Shown piece by piece: positions 18,201 to 25,626 of a stretch of DNA of 64,000 nucleotides. Both the position numbers and the translations under genes were made by a program. The stretch is from NCBI GenBank assembly GCA_046295215.1, contig JBKBNP010000022.1, positions 10,591 through 74,590 of the forward strand, given 5' to 3'. The first letter of the stretch is position 1; each line of letters opens with the position of its first letter. The DNA comes from Szabonella sp046295215 (GTDB lineage: Bacteria; Pseudomonadota; Alphaproteobacteria; Rhodobacterales; Rhodobacteraceae). The notes under the pieces are model-generated. The model was not told the DNA's origin. It made no database searches and saw nothing but the letters and a program-made list of their open reading frames with translations.

Positions 18201-18560
18201 GGGCGCGTGCTGGTGCTGCTCGACGCCTGCCATTCGGGGGCGGCGGGGGCGACCAATGACGATGCAGTTGCGGAACTGGGGGGTGAACCGGGGTCGCGCG
18301 GCAATGTCGTGGTGATTGCCGCCTCGAAGGGCCGTCAGGAAAGCCTTGAACGGGCCGCGCGGGGCGGCGGGCTTTTCACCTCGGCACTGGTGGAGGCGCT
18401 GACCCGCGACAGGCAGGATACCGACCTCGACGGCAACGGAACCGTGGAACTTGATGAGCTTTACGCAGCCGTCAAGGCAAGGGTGGTGACCGAAAGCCAG
18501 GGTCGGCAGACCCCCTGGATCGCCCGGAATGACGCCGCAGGCCGCATCCCCGTCCATTGA
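15297..18560 (+). CDS. Secreted caspase-like (peptidase C14 family) protein with beta-propeller-like N-terminal region
   Basis: 1087 residues beginning with a signal peptide (MRHLLLALLISGLAALSPARA). Residues about 150-740 contain repeated beta-rich blocks (FDLAAEAPVARLW, VAFASDGLVEF, FVHDPATGAQPLAG) that read like a degenerate WD40-type propeller. The C-terminal 250 residues are a caspase fold: RLFVLAVGTDQYDD, then the catalytic dyad His929 (VAGHG) and Cys978 (LLDACHSG). Residues 1043-1054 (DLDGNGTVELDE) match the EF-hand loop consensus exactly. Export implies action in the periplasm or outside, unlike cytosolic metacaspases. The substrate is unknown. A canonical neighbour or partner is not evident. 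Confidence 0.85.
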   Translation: MRHLLLALLISGLAALSPARACEIARPVAISTPEADRAAGAPLVLEWRQTDSVLACGEAVFLVIGLDAPARLEGEGLFALAPGERGPFGMDMLRDRTRAVVPLHLEGGLAGRIVLTPFASGGVALDWQIVAIRGERPEVLAGGALPLTLGSGRPRVIVQDRFATEAALATRLSPDGRRRLELFDGFFRVTEAKTGALVIAAEGAEPGFSPTGRFLHAFGGENFIDGVERGLPTDLRIFDLAAEAPVARLWQDGWPSRGMFITALHWSPADSFLAVSFEAEVGMAFWQALTDRPFRQGQYGCGACAPAEMGLADLSLENALVRLGAANSFHLLSLTDDAAYWDEATAPSSEWMNDTPPPEARLRDPGRALVAFASDGLVEFGLDAPEGRFLNLAGAARTSWEWQEFPETQAMAMPAPAPLAGTDRSRAARAMEDVADLARPTRRAARLAALGIVPAAAPGMDHIRLPALESEDPETGWRRIRYAAGAEATAFGADPALAMAIDKVIETEIRLWDACLTANFFHDADLWTLTHSGRIVQFLHFTCTVSTGYGPEGLLLRLESDAATGSVSARAGAVGIFDWSAELHAMDEAEARDMTARHDALPIAAQLRLRVWRLDEGRLAILDKRDALTVLSAGGGFQAQIPLPAASDAEEISLLEDGIHLLQVNRDGRFFVHDPATGAQPLAGRYLDDEVVVFDSALRFEATEEGARHVALKYPGDPFAHRLDQFGALLAGARVVSPALSGATAAPAPPPPVPPRLILLEGAENNATIRAEAGPGSTLARLEIWRDGRRIATQALQGPMVEMRPNLPALPETRGFALRLVDEAGLQSRSLDIAAPPGDAPPEGRLFVLAVGTDQYDDPALSPLNFAVADARNLAAALTEGAASPYYAAIRAEVIADDPDLAQSLPAILADMTAQAGTGDTLLLHVAGHGMLDDAGGFYLATRASRAGNLAGTGLAWDKIARALARFPGRVLVLLDACHSGAAGATNDDAVAELGGEPGSRGNVVVIAASKGRQESLERAARGGGLFTSALVEALTRDRQDTDLDGNGTVELDELYAAVKARVVTESQGRQTPWIARNDAAGRIPVH

Positions 18561-18654
18561 GCCCCGTCAACTGCCGCCCATCAACTGCCCACCCATCCCT
18601 CTGCCCCCCTGTCCACTCCGCCCTATCTTCTGCCACCCCGTCCGCCGCTCCCCC

Positions 18655-18735
18655 GCGCTTGCCCCCGCTTTTTCTGTCCAAAAATATCCCGGGGGGAGTC
18701 GCGGAACGCGACGGGGGGCTGGCCCCCCTGCCCCT
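18655..18735 (-). repeat. Intergenic 3'-end repeat, divergent copy 3 (reverse orientation)
   Basis: Read on the minus strand it gives a GC hairpin arm, then CCCCCCGGGATATTTTTGGA, a variant of the core. The core end points at the 3' end of the plus-strand caspase-like gene, about 95 bases away. The interval 18561-18772 holds no gene. Confidence 0.5.
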
Positions 18736-18772
18736 TGCGCCACCCTGCCCCGCCAGAAATGCGGCGCGCGCC

Positions 18773-19528
18773 TCAAAACCGCACCACGCGCAGCCCCGCC
18801 GCCTCCAGCGCCGCGCGCAAGCCGCGTGCCATGGGCAAGGCCGTCTCTCCATCGCCATGCAGGCAGACCGTGTCGATCCGGGTCGGGATGCGGCGTCCGC
18901 TTTCGGCAATGATCGCGCCCTCGCGCAGCATGGCGAGGATGCGGGTCGCGGCCAGATCCGGGTCCGTGACCATCGCCCCCGGGAGCCCACGCGCCACCAG
19001 CGTCGCATCGTCCTTATAGGCGCGGTCGGCAAAGATCTCCCCCGCCCAGAGGCAGCCGAGATCGCGCGCCACCGCCTCCATCGCGGTGGCCGACAGCACC
19101 ATGAGGATGATCCCCGGCTGCACCTTCAGCGCCGCCTCATAACAGATCCGCGCAAGGCTCGCATCCTCTGACGCCATGTTCGACAGCGCGCCATGCAGTT
19201 TCAGATGCCGCACCTCGCCCCCCGCCGCGCGCGCCATGGCCTGTGCGGCGCCGAGTTGATAGGTCACGAGGTTCGCCAGTTCCTCGGCCGAAAGCGCGAT
19301 CCGCCGCCGCCCGAAGCCCTGCAGATCGGCAAAGCCGGGATGCGCACCGATCCCCACGCCCTTCGCCACCGCCATACGCATCGTCGCGGCCATGGTGTCG
19401 GCATCGCCCGCGTGAAAGCCGCAGGCAATATTGGCCGAGGTCACCACATCGAGCAGCCCCGCATCATTGCCCATGCGCCACGGGCCGAAGCTTTCGCCCA
19501 TATCCGCGTTCAGATCGACCGTTTGCAT
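18773..19528 (-). CDS. pxpA: 5-oxoprolinase subunit A (LamB/YcsF family)
   Basis: 251 residues of the PxpA/YcsF family, a cytosolic component of the bacterial ATP-dependent 5-oxoprolinase that opens pyroglutamate to glutamate. The signature N-terminus VDLNADMGESFGPW, then ANIACGFHAGD and GIGAHPGFADLQGFGRR, are intact, as is the later LKLHGAL motif. It is the last gene of a pxpB-pxpC-pxpA operon, four bases behind pxpC. Confidence 0.93.
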   Translation of the reverse strand: MQTVDLNADMGESFGPWRMGNDAGLLDVVTSANIACGFHAGDADTMAATMRMAVAKGVGIGAHPGFADLQGFGRRRIALSAEELANLVTYQLGAAQAMARAAGGEVRHLKLHGALSNMASEDASLARICYEAALKVQPGIILMVLSATAMEAVARDLGCLWAGEIFADRAYKDDATLVARGLPGAMVTDPDLAATRILAMLREGAIIAESGRRIPTRIDTVCLHGDGETALPMARGLRAALEAAGLRVVRF

Positions 19529-19532
19529 CGCC

Positions 19533-20555
19533 TCACTCCCTTTCCAGATCGTCGCCCGCCGTGGCCCCGCTGATGAGTTGATAGCCCAGAAGATCGGGGA
19601 GTGTCGCGGGGTCGCGGATCACCGGGCGGCAGGCCCGGCGCAGATCGGCCAGCAGGCTCAAAGGCGGGCGATGCAGCCGGTCGGCCTCTGCCGTCTTAAC
19701 CCATTCGAACCGCAGCCCCGCCCCCGGCGGCGCCTGTGCCGCGCGGGGCAGATCGGAGGGCAGCACAGTGCCGATCCGGGGATAGCCACCGATGGTCTGG
19801 CATTCGGCCAGAAGGATATAGGGCACGCCCTCCCCGGTCATCTGCACATCGCCCGCGATCAGGAAATCCGAGGCGAGCCCCGCCGCCCCCGCGGCGGCAA
19901 AACCGGCACCCTCCTGATCAAGCCGCACCCCCTGCCGGTTGGCCTGCGGCGCACGTCGAAAGGCGGTATCGGCAAGGCGCGCGCGGGTCGCGGCCTCAAA
20001 AAGCCCGGACTGTGGCCCCGGCGCGAGGCGCAGGACGCCCCCGGAAAAGCGGTCCTCCACCGTCAAGGCGGCAAGGGCTGCACCCGGGTCGGGGTCCGGC
20101 CCGAAATCAAGGCCATCCCCGGCCCCCAGCGCCCGCCCGATCCCGGCGGCCAGATGTGCGGAAAGGCTGCCCAGCAGCGCCTCGCCCCGCATCGGGGCGG
20201 CAAAGGTCAGATACCCATACTGCCCCGCGAGCGCCCCGCCCAAATTCAGCACCTGCCCCGCCCGCAGCCAATGCGCGCGGTTCCAGCCGAGCGCCGCGCC
20301 GTCAAGATCCGCCTGCATCGGCGCGCCGGTCAGCGCAAACCGCAGGTCGGCCCCGGCCCGGAACCGCCCGCCGAAGCCTGCCAGTTCCAGCGAAGGGCCG
20401 GGGCGCGCAAGGCCGAGGATTGCCGCCGCCTCCAGCAGGGCCAGCCTGTCTGCCGCCCCGCCTTCGGACAGCCCCTGCCCCAGCAGCCCCGGACGCCCCA
20501 TGTCCTGCACGGTGACCTGCGGCCCTGCGGAAATCACCTCCAACCCGGCGGTCAT
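19533..20555 (-). CDS. pxpC: 5-oxoprolinase subunit C (biotin-dependent carboxyltransferase-like, KipA family)
   Basis: 340 residues. The family pattern is clear: VTVQDMGRPGLLGQGLSEGGAADR at the N-terminus, GPSLELAGFG, RGEALLGSLSAHLAAGIG, and the C-terminal GVPYILLAECQTIGGYPRIG segment. It pairs with PxpB to form the ATP-using half of 5-oxoprolinase. Its start overlaps the pxpB stop by four bases (ATGA), so translation is coupled. Confidence 0.92.
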   Translation of the reverse strand: MTAGLEVISAGPQVTVQDMGRPGLLGQGLSEGGAADRLALLEAAAILGLARPGPSLELAGFGGRFRAGADLRFALTGAPMQADLDGAALGWNRAHWLRAGQVLNLGGALAGQYGYLTFAAPMRGEALLGSLSAHLAAGIGRALGAGDGLDFGPDPDPGAALAALTVEDRFSGGVLRLAPGPQSGLFEAATRARLADTAFRRAPQANRQGVRLDQEGAGFAAAGAAGLASDFLIAGDVQMTGEGVPYILLAECQTIGGYPRIGTVLPSDLPRAAQAPPGAGLRFEWVKTAEADRLHRPPLSLLADLRRACRPVIRDPATLPDLLGYQLISGATAGDDLERE

Positions 20556-21301
20556 CGCAGCACCTCCAGCCGCGCACCGCCCAGCCCGTCGCCCCCCGCC
20601 AGCGCGGCAAGCGCCGCCCCGTCCACCTGCACGAACCGGACCGCATCGCCGCTGCGCAGGGCGAAAGGTTCAGCGCGATCCGCCTGAAAGGGCCGGAAGG
20701 CGCAGAGCCCTGCCTGCCGCCAGCCGGTCATCGAGGGGTTGGCGAACAGCACCACCTGCCGCACCGCGACCACCAGCGCGCCCGCCGGAACCTGCGGGGT
20801 CAGCGCGGATTGGCGCGGAATGTCCCAAGGGTCGGGCAAGAGGCCCAGATAGGGCTGGCCCGGCGCAAAACCGATGGCCAGAACCCGCAGATCGGCGGTG
20901 CAGAGATCCGCCACCGCCTGCTGGCCCGTGAGACCCGCCCGCGCCGCGAGATCGGCCAGTTGCGGCCCCGCCTGCCCGCCGAAAGCCGCAGGGATGGTCC
21001 AGCGCCGCAGGACCGGCGCGGGCGGCGGATCGGCGGGCAGGTCGAGGAAAGGCGCGAGGCGCGGCAAGAGGTCCGCGCGCGACACCCGCGCCGGATCGAA
21101 GCGCAGGAACACCGAGGCGAGTGCGGTCTCCACCTCCTGCACGCCGTCGGGCGGTGCGGCATGAAGGCGTGCCGCCAGGGCCTGCACCTGTGCCGTCACC
21201 GCCTCTGTCACCCGCAGCCCGAGGCGCAGCACGATCCCGTCGGGGCCAAGCGGCAGGATCTCGGGTCGGGTTGCGGCACTGTCTTTCAGAGCTTCGGTCA
21301 C
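20552..21301 (-). CDS. pxpB: 5-oxoprolinase subunit B (KipI family)
   Basis: 249 residues. The GTG start at 21301 is preferred over one seven codons upstream because AGGACAG lies at good spacing. Family motifs are GPDGIVLRLG near the N-terminus, VETALASVFLRFDP, and the C-terminal FAPGQPYLGLLPDP followed by VPAGALVVA and GWRQAGLC, which match allophanate-hydrolase-subunit-1 type proteins. It is the first gene of the pxpBCA operon. The 91 bases before mraY show no clear regulatory site. Confidence 0.9.
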   Translation of the reverse strand: MTEALKDSAATRPEILPLGPDGIVLRLGLRVTEAVTAQVQALAARLHAAPPDGVQEVETALASVFLRFDPARVSRADLLPRLAPFLDLPADPPPAPVLRRWTIPAAFGGQAGPQLADLAARAGLTGQQAVADLCTADLRVLAIGFAPGQPYLGLLPDPWDIPRQSALTPQVPAGALVVAVRQVVLFANPSMTGWRQAGLCAFRPFQADRAEPFALRSGDAVRFVQVDGAALAALAGGDGLGGARLEVLR

Positions 21302-21392
21302 GTCTGTCCTGTCTGGCTGCACCCCGCGCCGGGGCGCTTTTTCAACAGGCTATCAGCGATTGGCCGGAGAACCAGCCCCCCGCCATCCCGCC

Positions 21393-22475
21393 TCAGCGCA
21401 GTTTCAGCGTGGCAAGCCCGATGGCGGCGAGGATCAGCGAGATGATCCAGAAGCGGATCACGATCTGCGGTTCGGCCCAGCCCTTTTTCTCGAAATGGTG
21501 GTGGATCGGGGCCATCAGGAACACCCGCCGCCCGGTGCGCTTGAAGTAAAGCACCTGGATGATGACCGACATCGCCTCCACCACAAACAGCCCGCCGACG
21601 ATGGCCAGCACGATCTCGTGCTTGGTGCAGACCGCGATGGCGCCAAGCGCGCCGCCCAAGGCGAGGCTGCCGGTGTCGCCCATGAACACCGCCGCCGGGG
21701 GAGCGTTGTACCAAAGGAACCCCAGCCCCCCGCCAAAAAGCGCGGCGGTGAAGATCAGGAGTTCCCCCGTGCCGGGCACGAAATGCACGCCCAGATAGTC
21801 GGTGTAATTGAAGTTACCGACGATATAGGCGATGATCCCCAGCGTTCCGGCGGCGATCATCACCGGCATGATCGCCAGCCCGTCGAGCCCGTCCGTCAGG
21901 TTCACCGCATTGGCCGCGCCGACAATGACGATCATGCCGAAAGGGATGAAGAAGATCCCCATGTCCAGCAGGACATTCTTGAACACCGGCAGGGCAAGCT
22001 GGCCCGAAAGGGCTGCCGGATGCGACTGTGCGGCGAACCAGCAGGCCAGCGCCGCGATCACGAGGCCCAGCAGGAACCGGGTGCGCGAGGAGACACCCTT
22101 GGTGTTCTGTTTCGACACTTTGGCAAAGTCATCGGCAAAGCCGATCAGGCCGAAGGCGATGGTCACGCCCACGACAATCCAGACATAGGCGTTGTCGAGC
22201 CGCGCCCAGAGCAGCGTGGAGAACAGCAGCGCCGAGAGGATCAGGAGCCCCCCCATCGTCGGCGTTCCGGCCTTGGCAAAATGGCTTTGCGGGCCGTCAT
22301 CGCGGATCGGCTGACCCTTGCCCTGACGGCGGCGCAAGAGGTTGATGAGCGGTCGCCCGAAGATGAAGCCGAACACCAGCGCCGTGGCAAAGGCCATGCC
22401 CGCCCGGAAGGTGATGTAGCGAAAGAGGTTGAACACATCCCCGCCGTCTGAAAACTCGGTCAGCCAGTAGAGCAT
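21393..22475 (-). CDS. mraY: Phospho-N-acetylmuramoyl-pentapeptide transferase
   Basis: 360 residues, a polytopic inner-membrane enzyme with about ten hydrophobic helices. It transfers phospho-MurNAc-pentapeptide to undecaprenyl phosphate to make lipid I. Key motifs are TPTMGG, the aspartate pair in FADDFAK, the NLTDGLDGLA loop and the HHHFEKKGW loop near the C-terminus. It starts three bases behind the murF stop, so it is cotranscribed in the dcw cluster. It is the last dcw gene in the window; murD, ftsW and the rest are not seen on this side. Confidence 0.95.
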   Translation of the reverse strand: MLYWLTEFSDGGDVFNLFRYITFRAGMAFATALVFGFIFGRPLINLLRRRQGKGQPIRDDGPQSHFAKAGTPTMGGLLILSALLFSTLLWARLDNAYVWIVVGVTIAFGLIGFADDFAKVSKQNTKGVSSRTRFLLGLVIAALACWFAAQSHPAALSGQLALPVFKNVLLDMGIFFIPFGMIVIVGAANAVNLTDGLDGLAIMPVMIAAGTLGIIAYIVGNFNYTDYLGVHFVPGTGELLIFTAALFGGGLGFLWYNAPPAAVFMGDTGSLALGGALGAIAVCTKHEIVLAIVGGLFVVEAMSVIIQVLYFKRTGRRVFLMAPIHHHFEKKGWAEPQIVIRFWIISLILAAIGLATLKLR

Positions 22476-22478
22476 CCG

Positions 22479-23978
22479 TCAAATCCCTTCGCTGCGGCCC
22501 GCTGCCGGTTGCCCCAATTTGCGCAGGGCGTCAACCACGAGGCTGACCTTGATGCCCTTGGAGCCCTTGACCAGCACGATGTCGCCTGCATCGACAAGGC
22601 TCGGGGCCTGCGCGACGAGTTCGGCGGCGGTTTCGACCCAGTGGCCGCGTTTCGCGCGCGGCAGCGCGGCATGGAGAGCGCGCATCCGGGGGCCGACGCA
22701 ATGGACCAGCGCCACGTCCTTGAGTGCCGGATGTTTGGCGATCGCGCTGTGCAGGGCGGCCTCGGTCGGGCCAAGTTCCAGCATGTCGCCGAGGATTGCG
22801 ATGCGCCGCCCTGTCAGCCGCCGCCCGATGCCATGGGTGGGTGTGCAGGCGGCCAGAAGGTCGAGCGCGGCGGCCATGGAGGCGGGATTGGCGTTGAAAG
22901 CGTCGTCGATCAGGCCGAATTCATAGCCTTCCACCAGATCGAGCAGGATGCTTTCGCGCCGCCCCCGGCCCGAAGGCGGCGCCCAGCGGCCAAGAGCGGT
23001 GACGGTCAGGGTGGGATCGAACCCGAGCGCGTCGGCGGTGGCCAGCACCGCAAGCGCATTGGCCGCGAAATGCCGCCCCGGAGTGGCGAGCTTGAACAGG
23101 AGGTCACGCCCCTCTGCCCCTGTGGCGGCCTGCCCTCCAACTTGCCCCCCAACCTGTCCAGCCACGCGGGCGCGGGCGATGGTGGCGGTTTCGGTGACCT
23201 GCACATCGGTCAGGCGGTAATCGGCCTGCGCATGGCCGCCGAAGAGGACCGTCGTCACCCCGCGCAGCGAGGCGGCGGCGGTCAGCACCGGCGTCACCTC
23301 CAGATCGGCGGGCAGGACCGCGATGCCGGAAGGTTCCAGCCCGTCGAGGATGGTGGCTTTCTCGCGGGCGATGCCGTCGAGCCCGTCGAAGGCCTCCAGA
23401 TGGGCCGGGGCAACAGTGGTGATGATCGCCAGATGCGGACGGGCGAGGCGCGACAGGGGCGCGATTTCACCCGGATGGTTCATGCCGATTTCGAGGATCG
23501 CGGTGCGCGTGTCGGCAGGCATCCGCGCCAGCGTCAGCGGCACGCCCCAATGGTTGTTGTAGCTCGCCTCGGCGGCATGGAGCGCGCCCTGCGCGCCAAG
23601 GGCGGTGCGCAGCATTTCCTTGGTTGAGGTCTTGCCGACCGATCCGGTGACGGCGATGACCCGGGCGGAGGGCGCAAGCCGCGCGCGGGCTGCAGCCCCG
23701 AGCGCCGCCAATGCCGCCAGCACATCGGGCACGATCAGAAGCGGCGCCTCGGGGCCGATGCCTTCGGGGCGGCGGGAGACGAGGGCGGCGGCGGCACCCT
23801 TGTCAAGCGCGGCGGCAACGAAATCATGGCCGTCGCGCGCATCGGTGAGCGCCACGAAGAGATCGCCCGGTTGCAGGGTCCGGGTGTCGATGGAAACACC
23901 CGTGGCCGCAAAGGCGTGCGTCGGGGTGCCGCCCGTTGCGGCGGCGGCGGCATCGGAGGTCCAGAGCGGCGCGGTCAC
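22479..23978 (-). CDS. murF: UDP-MurNAc-tripeptide--D-Ala-D-Ala ligase
   Basis: 499 residues from a GTG start with AAGGATG upstream. The Mur ligase ATP loop GSVGKTSTKEM is near residue 110, LEIGMNHPGEI in the central domain, and DDAFNANPASM plus ILGDMLELG in the C-terminal domain. It adds D-Ala-D-Ala to the UDP-MurNAc-tripeptide in the cytoplasm. A short insert with GQVGGQVGGQ near residue 275 is a small in-frame repeat. An intergenic repeat copy separates it from murE upstream. Confidence 0.95.
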   Translation of the reverse strand: MTAPLWTSDAAAAATGGTPTHAFAATGVSIDTRTLQPGDLFVALTDARDGHDFVAAALDKGAAAALVSRRPEGIGPEAPLLIVPDVLAALAALGAAARARLAPSARVIAVTGSVGKTSTKEMLRTALGAQGALHAAEASYNNHWGVPLTLARMPADTRTAILEIGMNHPGEIAPLSRLARPHLAIITTVAPAHLEAFDGLDGIAREKATILDGLEPSGIAVLPADLEVTPVLTAAASLRGVTTVLFGGHAQADYRLTDVQVTETATIARARVAGQVGGQVGGQAATGAEGRDLLFKLATPGRHFAANALAVLATADALGFDPTLTVTALGRWAPPSGRGRRESILLDLVEGYEFGLIDDAFNANPASMAAALDLLAACTPTHGIGRRLTGRRIAILGDMLELGPTEAALHSAIAKHPALKDVALVHCVGPRMRALHAALPRAKRGHWVETAAELVAQAPSLVDAGDIVLVKGSKGIKVSLVVDALRKLGQPAAGRSEGI

Positions 23979-24009
23979 GGCAGATCATCCTTCGGCTCAG
24001 GGTTGCGGG

Positions 24010-24087
24010 CGGCGCAGGGGGGCTGCGCGCCCCCCTCGGCGCGGATGCGCCTCACCCCCCACGAGGTATTTCTTCCAAGATGAACGC
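24010..24087 (+). repeat. Intergenic 3'-end repeat, copy 4
   Basis: GC hairpin arm (GGGGGGCTGCGCGCCCCCC), then the core GAGGTATTTCTTCCAAGATG at 24063-24082. The core end is 40 bases behind the stop of minus-strand murE. It interrupts the otherwise tight dcw cluster between murE and murF. Confidence 0.6.
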
Positions 24088-24126
24088 GGCAGGGGAAAAT
24101 CGCGGGAATTTCGGCAGGATGCGGCA

Positions 24127-25605
24127 TCAGATCAGCCCGTCGAGCGCGGCCACGGCCACCGAGGCCTGTTCGACATCATCGAACGGATAGGTCTGGCCCG
24201 CGATGGTCTGTCCGCTTTCATGGCCCTTGCCCGCGATCAGCAGCGCATCGCCGGGGCCGAGCGCATCCACCCCGCGCAGGATCGCCTCGGCGCGGTCGCC
24301 GACCTCATTCGCCTCCGGGCAGGCGACAAGGATTTCGGCGCGGATCGTGGCAGGTTCCTCGGAGCGGGGGTTGTCATCGGTGACGTAAAGCACATCGGCA
24401 TGGGCGGCGGCAGCCTGCCCCATCAGCGGGCGCTTGCCCCGGTCGCGGTCGCCGCCCGCGCCGAACACGACGACGATGCGGCCCATAACATGCGGGCGCA
24501 GTGCCCGGAGCGCGGTGGCGATGGCATCGGGGGTATGGGCATAATCGACATAGACAGCGGCGCCGTTGACCCGCGTGGCGGCCAGTTCCATCCGCCCGCG
24601 CACGCCCGAAAGGCGATGCAGCACGGATAGGACGGCGGCGGGATCCTCGCCCGCGCCGATGGCAAGGCCCGCCGCGAGCGCCGCGTTTTCCGCCTGAAAG
24701 CCACCGATGAGGTCGAGCCGGACCTGATGCGGCTGACCCGCCCATTGCAGGCGCAAGTCCTGCCCCGTCGCATCGAACCGCTGCCCCAGAAGCCGCAGGT
24801 CCGCGCCTTCGGCCCGGCCTACCGTCAGCAGGCGCTGGCCGCGTCCACGCGCGATCTGCGCCACATCGGCGCCGCGCGGATCATCCAGATTGACGACCGC
24901 CACGCCGTCCTCGGGCAGTATCCGCGCGAAAAGCCCGGCCTTGGCGTCGAAATAGGCCTGGAATGTGTGGTGATAATCCAGATGGTCCTGCGTGAAATTC
25001 GTGAACCCCGCCGCGCGCAGGCGGACCCCGTCGAGCCGTCGCTGGTCGAGCCCGTGGGAGGAGGCCTCCATCGCGGCATGGGTGACGCCCGCCGCTGCCG
25101 CATCGCGGAGCAGGCCGTGGAGCGTGATCGGTTCGGGTGTGGTATGGGGCGAGGGCGCGGTCCAGGCGCCTTCGACGCCGGTGGTGCCGATATTGATGGC
25201 CACATGGCCAAGTGCGGCCCAGATCTGGCGGGTGAAGGTGGCAACGGAGGTCTTGCCGTTGGTGCCCGTCACCGCGACCATGGTTTCGGGCTGGATGCCG
25301 AACCAGAGTGCTGCGGCAGCGGCCAGCGTGGCGCGCGGATCCTGCGCCACGATCAGCGCGGGGCTGTAGCGGGCGATCACTTCTGCGGCGAGTGCGGCAC
25401 CCTCGGCATCGGTCAGCAGCGCAACGGCCCCCCGCGCCAGCGCGCCTTCGGCATATTCCGCGCCATGGATCACCGACCCGGGCAGGGCCGCAAACAGCGC
25501 CCCCGGCGCAGATTTGCGGCTGTCCACGCAAAGCCCCGTTACGGTCGGATTGGCCCCGCCGCGCGCGGTCAGGCCAAGGTCGGCGAGCGGTCTTTCCTGT
25601 GTCAC
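24127..25605 (-). CDS. murE: UDP-MurNAc-L-Ala-D-Glu:meso-diaminopimelate ligase
   Basis: 492 residues from a GTG start. The ATP-binding loop TGTNGKTSVATF is near residue 113, MEASSHGLDQRRLDG in the middle, and YAHTPDAI with VFGAGGDRDRGKRP in the C-terminal domain. The DDNPRSEEP motif predicts meso-diaminopimelate, not lysine, as substrate. It acts in the cytoplasm and follows ftsI after 21 bases. Confidence 0.95.
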   Translation of the reverse strand: MTQERPLADLGLTARGGANPTVTGLCVDSRKSAPGALFAALPGSVIHGAEYAEGALARGAVALLTDAEGAALAAEVIARYSPALIVAQDPRATLAAAAALWFGIQPETMVAVTGTNGKTSVATFTRQIWAALGHVAINIGTTGVEGAWTAPSPHTTPEPITLHGLLRDAAAAGVTHAAMEASSHGLDQRRLDGVRLRAAGFTNFTQDHLDYHHTFQAYFDAKAGLFARILPEDGVAVVNLDDPRGADVAQIARGRGQRLLTVGRAEGADLRLLGQRFDATGQDLRLQWAGQPHQVRLDLIGGFQAENAALAAGLAIGAGEDPAAVLSVLHRLSGVRGRMELAATRVNGAAVYVDYAHTPDAIATALRALRPHVMGRIVVVFGAGGDRDRGKRPLMGQAAAAHADVLYVTDDNPRSEEPATIRAEILVACPEANEVGDRAEAILRGVDALGPGDALLIAGKGHESGQTIAGQTYPFDDVEQASVAVAALDGLI

Positions 25606-25626
25606 GGGGTGCGCCTCATCGGATGG

